The position numbers were made by a program, and so were the translations under genes. Of a stretch of 64,000 nucleotides of DNA, positions 1 to 8,547 are shown piece by piece; the stretch's first letter is position 1, and the number at the start of each line of letters is the position of its first letter. Source of the DNA: Thiofilum sp. (GTDB lineage: Bacteria; Pseudomonadota; Gammaproteobacteria; Thiotrichales; Thiotrichaceae); the NCBI RefSeq assembly GCF_016711335.1, contig NZ_JADJTF010000001.1, positions 2,170,001 to 2,234,000 of the forward strand. The letters run 5' to 3'. The notes under the pieces are model-generated. The model did not search any database. It saw nothing but the letters and a program-made list of their open reading frames with translations, and was not told the origin of the DNA.

Positions 1-1049
1 GTGGTAGCATTAGAGCCAGTAAAAGATTGTACGGTATCTTGAGTTAGCCAATCAGGTTCAAAAGTCGAACGCACACCTAAGTCATCCCACGTTTGAGCCA
101 GCCACTGATCCGCCAGTTGGCGTCCTTTATCGCGTAAATAGCTTAAATAAGCCCACTCAGCATTGAGCTTACTAGAAGCCTCTAAATCTAATAAAGCCTG
201 ATCCCCATGAATATTATGTAGGCGCATTTCACGATAGCGTTGGTCTTCAATACCCGCCTGCTCAATAAAATCACGGAGTAGCAAGATCATCCTTAGTTCT
301 TTCAATAAACTATTATTAAACGTAATTTCATTGAGGCGATTGAGAATATCGTGAGCGGTTTTAGGTACATCTGGCCGCACAAACGGGTTAATTTGCACTA
401 ATACTAAATCGCGGGCCGCGCACTCATCAACTAAAGGAAATAGAGCAGGATTACCGGTATAGCCACCGTCCCAATAAGCTTCTCCTTCAATCTCAACGGC
501 CTGAAACATAGAGGGCAGCGCAGCAGAAGCCATCAGCGTATCGGCATTAATGTCTGGTTGGCGGAATATTTTAGGACGTCCCGTGCGGACATTTGTAGCG
601 GTCACAAAAATTTTAATAGCACGACAGGTATTGACACGCTCAAAATCTATAATAGTGCTCACTAAGTCACGTAAAGGATTGATATTTAGTGGATTAAGTT
701 GGTAGGGTGAATACATGCGCGACAGATGATCTGATAAGATATAGCCTAACGAGTTTGCTAAGCTCCAAGTGCCACTTAAGCGAGACCAAAAGTCGCGTTG
801 AATAGGGCTGTTGAGAGCGGCTTTACTAACATTACTCCAAAACTCGCTCAGCGCTTGCCGTGCTCCTTCTCGTCCTCCAGCTTCTAATCCATCAGCCAGT
901 ACTACTGCGTTCATAGCGCCAGCACTGGTTCCGCTAACACCCTCAATGGTCAATTCAGACTCTTCTAAGAGACGGTCTAGTACCCCCCAAGTCAATGCAC
1001 CATGAGCACCACCACCTTGTAAGGCAAGTTCAATCGTTTTTTGAGCCAT
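1..1049 (-). CDS. Patatin-like phospholipase (C-terminus beyond window)
   Basis: Reading the minus strand from the ATG at 1047-1049 gives an open frame that runs off the left edge (at least 349 residues). The N-terminus carries the patatin oxyanion motif GGGAHGA (about residues 11-17) and the nucleophile elbow GTSAG (about 45-49). A DGG catalytic-Asp motif follows in the context AYWDGGYTGNP near 465-480. The family hydrolyses acyl esters of phospholipids or neutral lipids with a Ser-Asp dyad. It is divergent from the LiuR-type regulator, so a role in lipid turnover beside beta-oxidation is plausible but inferred. The missing C-terminus prevents a finer family assignment. Confidence 0.9.
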   Translation of the reverse strand, partial: MAQKTIELALQGGGAHGALTWGVLDRLLEESELTIEGVSGTSAGAMNAVVLADGLEAGGREGARQALSEFWSNVSKAALNSPIQRDFWSRLSGTWSLANSLGYILSDHLSRMYSPYQLNPLNINPLRDLVSTIIDFERVNTCRAIKIFVTATNVRTGRPKIFRQPDINADTLMASAALPSMFQAVEIEGEAYWDGGYTGNPALFPLVDECAARDLVLVQINPFVRPDVPKTAHDILNRLNEITFNNSLLKELRMILLLRDFIEQAGIEDQRYREMRLHNIHGDQALLDLEASSKLNAEWAYLSYLRDKGRQLADQWLAQTWDDLGVRSTFEPDWLTQDTVQSFTGSNAT

Positions 1050-1157
1050 GTTTTTAATCTTTAAGATAACGAATATAGCGATTATAGTGCGGTGCAACAA
1101 AATTAAAATTTATCTTTTTAATACTGTGTCAATAACCCTATATTGTTGCAGTGCAAG

Positions 1158-1186
1158 TTGACGTTAACGTTATGGTATTCTAGTAT
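1158..1186 (+). promoter_or_regulatory. Predicted promoter and LiuR/MerR-type operator
   Basis: TTGACG (1158-1163), a 17-base spacer and TAGTAT (1181-1186) form a good sigma70 promoter before the MerR-family gene. The perfect palindrome ACGTTAACGT (1161-1170) overlaps the -35 box. A closely similar sequence, TTGACGCTAACGTAAAC, is found at 10248-10264 ahead of the ETF-QO gene. As I recall, LiuR operators of proteobacteria have this kind of ACGTTAACGT core. Autoregulation is an inference. Confidence 0.65.
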
Positions 1187-1216
1187 CGGTGAAGTTCAAT
1201 TACTGATGCACCCAAT

Positions 1217-1609
1217 ATGCAAAACAAACTTTGGACTATTTCTGAATTGGCTACTGAGCTAGGTATGACAGCACGAGCTATTCGCTTTTACGAGGATAAA
1301 GGCTTACTCAATCCTCAGCGCGTCGGGCTTAATCGTGTGTATAACTATCAAGATCGTGCACGCTTGAAACTCGCCTTACGTGGTAAGCGTTTAGGGTTTT
1401 CATTAGATGAGATTCGTGAGTTTTTAGATTTATATCAATTAGATATGACTAAAGTTACCCAGATGCAATTCCTATTAACACGCGTACAGGAAAAAGCGGC
1501 TCAATTGCGACGCCAGCAAGAGGATTTAGCCGCTATGTTGCACGAACTAGAGTCAATTGAGGCAGACTGTCAGCAGCATTTAGCTCAGACACCAGTCACC
1601 AAAGCATAA
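1217..1609 (+). CDS. MerR-family regulator, LiuR-like
   Basis: The 130-residue protein opens with a MerR winged helix (WTISELATELGMTARAIRFYEDKGLL, in two pieces: WTISELATELG then TARAIRFYEDKGLL). An effector-less coiled-coil dimerisation helix ends the protein. There is no Cys cluster typical of metal-sensing MerR proteins. Its position directly before a thiolase/acyl-CoA dehydrogenase operon fits the LiuR group, which controls branched-chain amino acid and fatty acid degradation. It is separated from the thiolase gene by 35 bases and is probably co-transcribed from the promoter at 1158. The name LiuR is by context, since I cannot separate it from other CoA-ligand MerR relatives. Confidence 0.85.
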   Translation: MQNKLWTISELATELGMTARAIRFYEDKGLLNPQRVGLNRVYNYQDRARLKLALRGKRLGFSLDEIREFLDLYQLDMTKVTQMQFLLTRVQEKAAQLRRQQEDLAAMLHELESIEADCQQHLAQTPVTKA

Positions 1610-1644
1610 GTAATAGTTAAAATTAATTACGTTAGGAGCGTTTT

Positions 1645-2769
1645 ATGAAACCAGTTGTGATAGCAGGTTATACCCGCACGCCTTTTACTTTGGCTAAAAA
1701 AGGTGGGCTAGTCAAAGTAAGACCTGATGATTTAGCCGCTGCCGCTGTGCAGGGTTTAATCGCTAAAACCGGAATTGATCCTAATCATATTGAAGATTTA
1801 CAGCTCGGCTGTGCCTTTCCAGAAGGCGAGCAGGGACTCAATATAGCCCGTTTAGTGGTGTTACTGGCTGGGCTACCTCTCTCCATTGGTGGTGTGACCA
1901 TTAATCGTTTTTGCGGCTCCTCTATGCAAGGCATCCATCAAGCCGCTGGTGCGATTCAATTAGGCGCAGGAGAGGCGTTTATTTGTGCGGGTGTGGAATC
2001 TATGACTCGCGTCAATATGGGTGGCTTTAATCCAGCACCTAATCCGAAACTATATGCCAACATGCCCGGTGCTTATATGAGCATGGGTATCACCGCCGAA
2101 AATCTCGCCAAACTCTATAATATTAGCCGTGCCGAACAAGAGCAATTTGCGGTCGCTAGTCATCAGAAAGCCTATACAGCACAACAAGCAGGCAAATTAG
2201 CCGATGAAATCGTTGCAGTCGGCTCAGTGGCTGAAGATGGTTGCATTCGCCCTGAAACCACTTTGGAAACCTTAGCGGGTTTGAAACTAGCGTTTGATGA
2301 AAACGGTACTGTTACCGCCGGCACTTCTTCACCGTTAACTGATGGCGCATCCGCCACTTTAGTCTGTAGTGAAGAGTTTGCTAAGGCACATGGCTTAGCT
2401 ATTTTGGCACGGATTCGCAGTGTGGCTATTTCAGGTTGCGCACCTGAAATTATGGGTATAGGCCCAGTACTTTCCACCCAAAAAGCACTCAAACGTGCAG
2501 GTTTAACCGTCAATGATTTAGATATTATTGAACTCAATGAAGCGTTCTCTGCTCAGTCTCTCGCCTGCATTCGTGACCTCAATTTAGATATGAACAAAAT
2601 CAATCTTGATGGTGGTGCGATTGCACTAGGTCATCCTTTAGGTGCAACCGGAGCAAGGATTACTGGAAAGGCAGCGAGTCTCTTGAAACGTGAAGGTAAG
2701 CAATTTGCTCTAGCCACTCAATGTATTGGGGGCGGTCAAGGGATTGCGACTATTCTGGAGGCTGTGTAA
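1645..2769 (+). CDS. fadA: Acetyl-CoA acyltransferase (3-ketoacyl-CoA thiolase)
   Basis: A 374-residue thiolase. It has the acyl-accepting Cys90 in NRFCGSS, the GHPLGATGAR motif with His330, and the second catalytic Cys360 in CIGGGQG, at the usual distance from the C-terminus. It cleaves 3-ketoacyl-CoA to acetyl-CoA, the last step of beta-oxidation. The start is supported by TAGGAG seven bases upstream. Its stop is directly followed by the ATG of the fused dehydrogenase/hydratase, as in other fadBA-type operons (here in A-B order). It could also act as a biosynthetic acetoacetyl-CoA thiolase, but the neighbours favour degradation. Confidence 0.93.
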   Translation: MKPVVIAGYTRTPFTLAKKGGLVKVRPDDLAAAAVQGLIAKTGIDPNHIEDLQLGCAFPEGEQGLNIARLVVLLAGLPLSIGGVTINRFCGSSMQGIHQAAGAIQLGAGEAFICAGVESMTRVNMGGFNPAPNPKLYANMPGAYMSMGITAENLAKLYNISRAEQEQFAVASHQKAYTAQQAGKLADEIVAVGSVAEDGCIRPETTLETLAGLKLAFDENGTVTAGTSSPLTDGASATLVCSEEFAKAHGLAILARIRSVAISGCAPEIMGIGPVLSTQKALKRAGLTVNDLDIIELNEAFSAQSLACIRDLNLDMNKINLDGGAIALGHPLGATGARITGKAASLLKREGKQFALATQCIGGGQGIATILEAV

Positions 2770-5094
2770 ATGGACATCCGTAAAGTTGCCGTTATAGGTG
2801 CGGGCGTCATGGGGGCGGGGATTGCTGCTCATATGGCTAATGCACAGATTCCTGTTGTCCTGCTCGATATAGTGCCTAAAGATGCGACTAACCGTAATGT
2901 GGTCGCTGAAACAGCCGTCGAGAAAATGCTCAAAGCCGACCCTGCCCCCTTCATGAGTGCTCGTAATGCCAAACTCATTACAACGGGCAATATTGAAGAT
3001 CATATGAGCCTATTGGCGGATTGTGATTGGATAATTGAGGCGGTTATAGAGCGCTTGGATATTAAGCAAAACCTCTATCAAAAAATTAATGCAGTGCGCC
3101 GTACCGATGCCATTGTGTCGTCTAATACCTCCACTATTCCCTTGCAGGATTTAGTGGCAGGTTTACCTGATAGTTTTGCCGAGTATTTTTTAATTACGCA
3201 CTTCTTTAATCCACCGCGCTATATGCGTTTATTGGAAATTACGGGTGGCGTCAAAACTAAAGCTGAAGTACTCAATACTATTCGGCAGTTTGCGGATGTG
3301 CGTTTAGGTAAAGGTGTGGTTCCTTGTAAAGATACCCCCGGATTTATCGCGAATCGTATTGGTATCTACTGGATTCAAACCGCTATTTTAGAAGCTGTTA
3401 ATTTAGGTCTGACCGTAGAAGAAGCCGATGCGGTCGGTAGTAAACCGATGGGTATTCCTAAAACAGGGGTATTTGGCTTATCTGATCTAGTCGGTATTGA
3501 CCTTATGCCGCATTTAATGGAAAGCATGAAACGTACTTTAGCTCCAGAGGATGCTTTCCACGCCAAAGCCATTATCCCCGATTTTATCCATACCATGATT
3601 AAAGACGGTTACACCGGACGTAAAGGCAAAGGCGGGTTTTACCGTATTAATCGTGCGGGTGGGCAAAAAGTTAAAGAGTCGCTCAATCTTAAAACAGGTG
3701 CATATGCTCCTTCGGTTGAAGCCAATTTAGATAGTTTAAAAGAATCCAGAGCAGGCTTGGCTACTTTAGTGGCGCATGCTGATAAGGGTGGTCTTTATGC
3801 TTGGAAAGTGCTTTCTCAAGTCTTGTCCTATGCAGCGTCTTTAGTGCCTGAAATTGCTGACCAAATTCCTGCGGTCGATGAGGCTATGCGCTTAGGCTAC
3901 AACTGGAAATATGGTCCTTTTGAATTGATCGATCAGTTAGGTGCAAAAAACTTTGCGGAGCGCTTACAAGCAGAAGGATTACCCGTTCCCGCTTTAGTGG
4001 GGTTAGCAGCCGAAAAAGGTAGTTTCTATCGGGTTCAAAACGGTCAATTAGAGTATTTAAACACCGATGGTACGTATCAAGTATTAGCGCGTGCAGAGGG
4101 TGTGTTACTCCTCTCTGATATTAAATTACGCTCTAAACCTGTCCTTAAAAATGGTTCGGCTAGTGTCTGGGATATTGGCGATGGGGTACTTTGCCTAGAA
4201 TTCACCAGCAAAATGAATTCAATGGATCCGCAAATCATGGACATGATTGGCAAAACCATTACTTTAGTACAGCGCAGCTATAAAGCCTTAGTGGTCTATA
4301 ACGAAGGCTCTAATTTCTCAGTCGGTGCGAACCTAGGTTTGTTGTTGTTTGGCGCTAATATTGCCACTTGGGATCAAATCGAGGCGATGGTCAAAGGCGG
4401 TCAAGATACCTATAAAGCACTGAAATATGCGCCTTTCCCGGTAGTGGGTGCACCTTCGGGTATGGCACTAGGGGGGGGATGTGAAATTTTATTGCATTGT
4501 GATGCAATTCAAGCCCACGCTGAAACCTATATGGGTTTAGTTGAGGTGGGTGTCGGTTTGATTCCGGGCTGGGGAGGATGTAAAGAAATGCTCACACGCT
4601 GGGTCACTAATCCCAAACGTCCGGGCGGGGCTATGCCTGCGGTAGCTAAAGTATTTGAAATGATTAGCACGGCAACAGTAGCTAAGTCGGCACAAGAAGC
4701 ACAAGAGCTATTGTTCTTACGTCCAGCCGACAAAATCACTATGAACCGTAATCGCTTATTAGCCGATACTAAAGCGCGTGCTCTGGCTATGGTTGAGGGG
4801 TATCAAACTCCCGCACCTGTTGAACTCAATCTTCCGGGTAAAACCGCTAAAGTGGCGATGCAAATGGCGGTTACTGACTTCCGTAAAATGGGTAAAGCCA
4901 CCCCGCACGATGAAGTGGTATCTCTGCAATTAGCTGAAGTATTAAGCGGTGGCGATACTGATATAACCGAAACAGTAAGCGAGGATGAGCTACTAGAGTT
5001 AGAGCGTTCTGCCTTTATGACACTCGTCCATCATCCCGATACCTTAGCGCGTGTTGAACATATGTTAGACACTGGTAAACCCTTGAGGAACTAA
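2770..5094 (+). CDS. 3-hydroxyacyl-CoA dehydrogenase/enoyl-CoA hydratase fusion
   Basis: A 774-residue bifunctional beta-oxidation protein. It begins with a Rossmann NAD-binding motif (VIGAGVMGAGIAAHMA, residues 8-23) followed by the two helical HAD domains. It ends in a crotonase-like domain with the GGGCE oxyanion segment and VEVGVGLIPGWGG. This order (dehydrogenase first, hydratase last) is that of FadN-type proteins and the reverse of E. coli FadB. It hydrates 2-enoyl-CoA and oxidises the 3-hydroxy product. It starts immediately after the thiolase stop and is followed by the acyl-CoA dehydrogenase two bases later, so the three are certainly one transcript. Confidence 0.93.
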   Translation: MDIRKVAVIGAGVMGAGIAAHMANAQIPVVLLDIVPKDATNRNVVAETAVEKMLKADPAPFMSARNAKLITTGNIEDHMSLLADCDWIIEAVIERLDIKQNLYQKINAVRRTDAIVSSNTSTIPLQDLVAGLPDSFAEYFLITHFFNPPRYMRLLEITGGVKTKAEVLNTIRQFADVRLGKGVVPCKDTPGFIANRIGIYWIQTAILEAVNLGLTVEEADAVGSKPMGIPKTGVFGLSDLVGIDLMPHLMESMKRTLAPEDAFHAKAIIPDFIHTMIKDGYTGRKGKGGFYRINRAGGQKVKESLNLKTGAYAPSVEANLDSLKESRAGLATLVAHADKGGLYAWKVLSQVLSYAASLVPEIADQIPAVDEAMRLGYNWKYGPFELIDQLGAKNFAERLQAEGLPVPALVGLAAEKGSFYRVQNGQLEYLNTDGTYQVLARAEGVLLLSDIKLRSKPVLKNGSASVWDIGDGVLCLEFTSKMNSMDPQIMDMIGKTITLVQRSYKALVVYNEGSNFSVGANLGLLLFGANIATWDQIEAMVKGGQDTYKALKYAPFPVVGAPSGMALGGGCEILLHCDAIQAHAETYMGLVEVGVGLIPGWGGCKEMLTRWVTNPKRPGGAMPAVAKVFEMISTATVAKSAQEAQELLFLRPADKITMNRNRLLADTKARALAMVEGYQTPAPVELNLPGKTAKVAMQMAVTDFRKMGKATPHDEVVSLQLAEVLSGGDTDITETVSEDELLELERSAFMTLVHHPDTLARVEHMLDTGKPLRN

Positions 5095-5096
5095 TC

Positions 5097-6887
5097 ATGC
5101 CTACTTATAAAGCACCCTTACGCGATTTACAGTTTGTCTATCAAGAATTATTTGATTCAAGCTCGCTTCAATCTCTAAAGGGGTTGGAAGAGGTCGATGC
5201 TGATTTAGTCGATAGTATTTTAGAAGAAGCAGGACGGTTTTGTGAAACCGTACTGCAACCCTTAAACCAGTCGGGTGATGAGGAAGGTTGTCATTTTAAT
5301 AATGGTGCGGTGACTACTCCTAAAGGTTTTAAAGAAGCCTATCAAGCCTTTTGTGAAAATGGTTGGAGCGCAGTCACGGCCGATCCTACCTATGGCGGTC
5401 AGGGTTTACCTAAAACTCTTGGCATGATGGTTGAGGAGATGATTTGCAGCTCTAATATGTCATTTGGTATGTATCCGGGCTTGACCGAAGGCGCTTATAA
5501 CGCCTTAGTCAAATTCGGCACAGATGAGCTGAAAAATACCTATCTCCCTAACATGGTCACCGGTGAGTGGAGTGGCACTATGTGCCTTACCGAGCCGCAT
5601 TGTGGGACTGATCTAGGTTTAGTGCGTACTAAAGCAGAACCTCAAACCGATGGTTCTTATAAAGTGACCGGTACTAAGATTTTTATCTCAGCCGGTGAGC
5701 ATGACTTAAGCACCAATATTATTCATTTAGTGCTAGCCCGTACTCCCGATGCGCCAGCGGGAATAAAAGGCATTAGTCTCTTTATAGTCCCTAAGTATTC
5801 AGTCAATGCTGATGGTTCGGTAGGTGCACCTAATGGTGTGAGTTGTGGTTCGATTGAGCATAAAATGGGGATTAAAGCCTCAGCGACTTGTGTGATGAAC
5901 TTTGATGAAGCCACAGGCTATTTAGTCGGTACTCTGAATAAGGGTATGCAGGCGATGTTCCAAATGATGAACACTGCTCGTTTAGGCGTGGGGATTCAAG
6001 GCTTGGGCTTGTGCGAGGTGTCCTATCAAAATGCCGTAGCGTATGCGCGTGATCGTCTACAAGGTCGTGCTTTAAAAGCACCCTTCCAACCTGAAAAACC
6101 TGCTGACCCTTTATTCGTACATCCTGACATACGCCGCATGTTATTGACCATGCGGGCCTATACCGAGGGTAATCGTGCTCTGGCCATTTGGGTAGCGCGT
6201 AAATTAGACGAATCGGTACGAGCCACTGACCCCAAACAAAAGCAAAGTGCAGATGATTTTGTAGCCTTAATGACACCGATTGTGAAGGCTTTCATGACTG
6301 ACTGTGCTATGGAGGTGACTAATCTTGGAGTGCAAATTTATGGTGGTCATGGGTTCATTCGTGAATGGGGTATGGAGCAATTTGTGCGGGATGCACGGAT
6401 TACCCCTATTTATGAAGGTACTAATGGGATTCAAGCCCTCGATTTAGTGGGGCGCAAAATGGCACAAAATACCGGACGCTTATTACGCCCCTTCTTCCAC
6501 GAAGTGAGTGAGTATTTAGAGATCAAAGCCTCTGACAGTAATGATGAGTTACAAGTGATGATTGGTGGGCTAATGAAAGCCTTCGGACGTTTACAACAAG
6601 CGACCGGATTTATTGCCCAACAAGGCTTAAAAGATCCCGATGAAGCAGCAGCAGCGGCTACTGACTACTTACGCTTATTTGCTCTAGTAGCGCTAGGGTA
6701 TATGTGGTTACGCATGGCTGAGATTGCACTGGCTAAACGTGGACAAGGTGAAGCCGAGTTTTATCAGGCTAAACTAGATACCGCTCAGTTTTACTTTGCA
6801 AAACTGTTACCGCAAACAGGAGCGCTGCTATCGGCGATTTTGTCGGGTAGTCAGACTTTAATGCAGTTTAACCACGAAGCGTTCTAA
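5097..6887 (+). CDS. Acyl-CoA dehydrogenase, long form (about 596 aa)
   Basis: The protein has the acyl-CoA dehydrogenase N, middle and C domains. CLTEPHCGTDLG is the FAD/substrate motif in the middle domain. VQIYGGHGF and the C-terminal ITPIYEGTNGIQ segment carry the catalytic Glu. About 120 residues extend past the usual 380-400-residue core, which marks the DmdC/AcdA-type long subfamily. It introduces the 2,3-double bond and passes electrons to ETF, whose quinone oxidoreductase is encoded at 10320. It lies two bases from the upstream gene, with TTGAGGAAC as ribosome site. Confidence 0.92.
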   Translation: MPTYKAPLRDLQFVYQELFDSSSLQSLKGLEEVDADLVDSILEEAGRFCETVLQPLNQSGDEEGCHFNNGAVTTPKGFKEAYQAFCENGWSAVTADPTYGGQGLPKTLGMMVEEMICSSNMSFGMYPGLTEGAYNALVKFGTDELKNTYLPNMVTGEWSGTMCLTEPHCGTDLGLVRTKAEPQTDGSYKVTGTKIFISAGEHDLSTNIIHLVLARTPDAPAGIKGISLFIVPKYSVNADGSVGAPNGVSCGSIEHKMGIKASATCVMNFDEATGYLVGTLNKGMQAMFQMMNTARLGVGIQGLGLCEVSYQNAVAYARDRLQGRALKAPFQPEKPADPLFVHPDIRRMLLTMRAYTEGNRALAIWVARKLDESVRATDPKQKQSADDFVALMTPIVKAFMTDCAMEVTNLGVQIYGGHGFIREWGMEQFVRDARITPIYEGTNGIQALDLVGRKMAQNTGRLLRPFFHEVSEYLEIKASDSNDELQVMIGGLMKAFGRLQQATGFIAQQGLKDPDEAAAAATDYLRLFALVALGYMWLRMAEIALAKRGQGEAEFYQAKLDTAQFYFAKLLPQTGALLSAILSGSQTLMQFNHEAF

Positions 6888-6899
6888 GGAGTCCTAATT

Positions 6900-7685
6900 A
6901 TGGAAATCGTTGTTAAACCGCATTTACATGAAAATATATTGACTCTGACGCTCAGTCGCCCAGCCTTTTTAAATGCCTTGACACTGGATATGGCGCGGCA
7001 ATTAAAGGCCGAACTGTTACAAGCACAAGATAATGAGCAAGTACGCTGTATAGTCATTAAAGGTGATGCAGGTCATTTTATGGCGGGGGGCGATTTGGTG
7101 TATTTCGCGAGCACCTTGACTATGCCAGAGGATGAGCGCCACCAAACTGGATTGGAGGCTATTGCATTAGTGCACGAGACCATTACTCTCATTCGCTCGA
7201 TTCGTAAACCTGTGCTGGCTTCAGCACAGGGAGCGGTGGCAGGTTTTGGGGTGAGTTTATTAGCAGCCTGTGATCTAGCCATTGCGGGCGCTGATTTAAA
7301 ACTGACTTCCGCTTATTGCCAAATGGGATTATCGCCCGATGGTGGTTTTACTTACTTTTTGCCGCGTATGATTGGCGAAAAACGCGCTAAAGCCGTGACG
7401 CTATTAAATGATGTGTATAACGCTGAGCAAGCGCTACAAATGGGTCTAGTCAATCAAGTAGTCCCTGTAGAGCAATTACCCGAAAATACCTTGCTATTAG
7501 CACAACGTTTAGCTCAAGTCCCTCAACACGCATTGGCACAGGCTAAAGGCTTAATCAATCAATCCAGTGGTCATTCATTAGAGCAACAACTAACAGCAGA
7601 GCAACAAAGCTTTGCGGGTTGTATGTTAACGCCCGATTTCGCCCAACGGGTGACTGCATTTGTGAATAAAAGGAAAGCATCATGA
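6900..7685 (+). CDS. Enoyl-CoA hydratase/isomerase family protein
   Basis: A 261-residue crotonase-fold protein. It has the oxyanion-hole segments FMAGGDL (near residue 61) and GAVAGFGVSLLAACD (near 112). An AAGGAG ribosome site sits before the ATG. It overlaps the following SDR gene by four bases (ATGA), showing translational coupling. It probably acts on unsaturated acyl-CoA intermediates not handled by the fused hydratase, or as an isomerase; the exact substrate cannot be read from the sequence. Confidence 0.9.
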   Translation: MEIVVKPHLHENILTLTLSRPAFLNALTLDMARQLKAELLQAQDNEQVRCIVIKGDAGHFMAGGDLVYFASTLTMPEDERHQTGLEAIALVHETITLIRSIRKPVLASAQGAVAGFGVSLLAACDLAIAGADLKLTSAYCQMGLSPDGGFTYFLPRMIGEKRAKAVTLLNDVYNAEQALQMGLVNQVVPVEQLPENTLLLAQRLAQVPQHALAQAKGLINQSSGHSLEQQLTAEQQSFAGCMLTPDFAQRVTAFVNKRKAS

Positions 7686-8500
7686 GTACTTTACAAGGTA
7701 AAACCCTTTTCATTACCGGAGGCAGTCGCGGGATTGGGCTAGCCATTGCACTAAAAGCCGCCTCCGAAGGTGCTAATATTGCTATTGCCGCTAAAACGAC
7801 TGAAGCCCACCCTAAGCTCCCCGGCACGATTTACAGTGCCGCCGAAGCGATTGAAAAAGCAGGCGGTAAAGCCTTACCTTTAAAGGTCGATATTCGTAAT
7901 GAAGATGAAATTGCTGAAGCAGTAGCTAAAACGGTCGCTACTTTTGGTGGTATCGATATTTTGGTCAATAATGCTAGTGCGATTAATCTAACCGGCACGC
8001 TAGACACACCAATGAAGCGCTATGATCTGATGAATCAGGTCAATGCTCGCGGCACATTCGCTACCTCACAAGCCTGTTTGCCGGAACTGTTAAAGGCTGA
8101 AAATCCCCATATCTTAATGCTTTCTCCTCCCTTAGACATGAGTCCTAAATGGTTTAAACATCATACCGCCTATACCATAGCTAAATATGGCATGAGTATG
8201 TGTGTCTTAGGTTTTGCAGAAGAGTTTAAGGGTAAGGTTGCTGTCAATGCACTATGGCCACGTACCGTGATTTACACCGCTGCGATTCAGATGTTAGGTG
8301 ATAGGGTTAAACCGGAGTACTGCCGTAAGCCCGACATTCTAGCGGATGCAGCCTGTGCTATTTTTAAACGTGATAAGACAGTGACCGGTCACTTCTATAT
8401 CGATGATGAAGTATTGGCTGAGGAGGGTATCACGGATTTAACGTCTTATGCGGTAGCACCCGGACACCAGCTATTGGGGGATTTGTTCCTTAATTCTTGA
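7682..8500 (+). CDS. Short-chain dehydrogenase, HSDL2-like
   Basis: A 272-residue classical SDR. It has the cofactor motif TGGSRGIG near the N-terminus, NNAS in the mid-region, and the catalytic Tyr/Lys in HTAYTIAKYGMS with an upstream LMLSPP serine. The sequence AAKTTEAHPKLPGTI near residue 38 is typical of the hydroxysteroid dehydrogenase-like protein 2 group associated with fatty-acid metabolism. The start overlaps the stop of the hydratase. It is assumed to reduce or oxidise a hydroxyacyl or related lipid intermediate; no substrate is proposed. Confidence 0.88.
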   Translation: MSTLQGKTLFITGGSRGIGLAIALKAASEGANIAIAAKTTEAHPKLPGTIYSAAEAIEKAGGKALPLKVDIRNEDEIAEAVAKTVATFGGIDILVNNASAINLTGTLDTPMKRYDLMNQVNARGTFATSQACLPELLKAENPHILMLSPPLDMSPKWFKHHTAYTIAKYGMSMCVLGFAEEFKGKVAVNALWPRTVIYTAAIQMLGDRVKPEYCRKPDILADAACAIFKRDKTVTGHFYIDDEVLAEEGITDLTSYAVAPGHQLLGDLFLNS

Positions 8501-8547
8501 TAATCCGTATACTGATAACTATTACAACGCTAAGAGGAGGACGCATC

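Noticed and set aside
8497..8547. Extended N-terminus for the acyl-CoA ligase from 8497
   Set aside because: It overlaps the SDR stop and lacks a ribosome site, while ATG 8548 has AAGAGGAGG before it.
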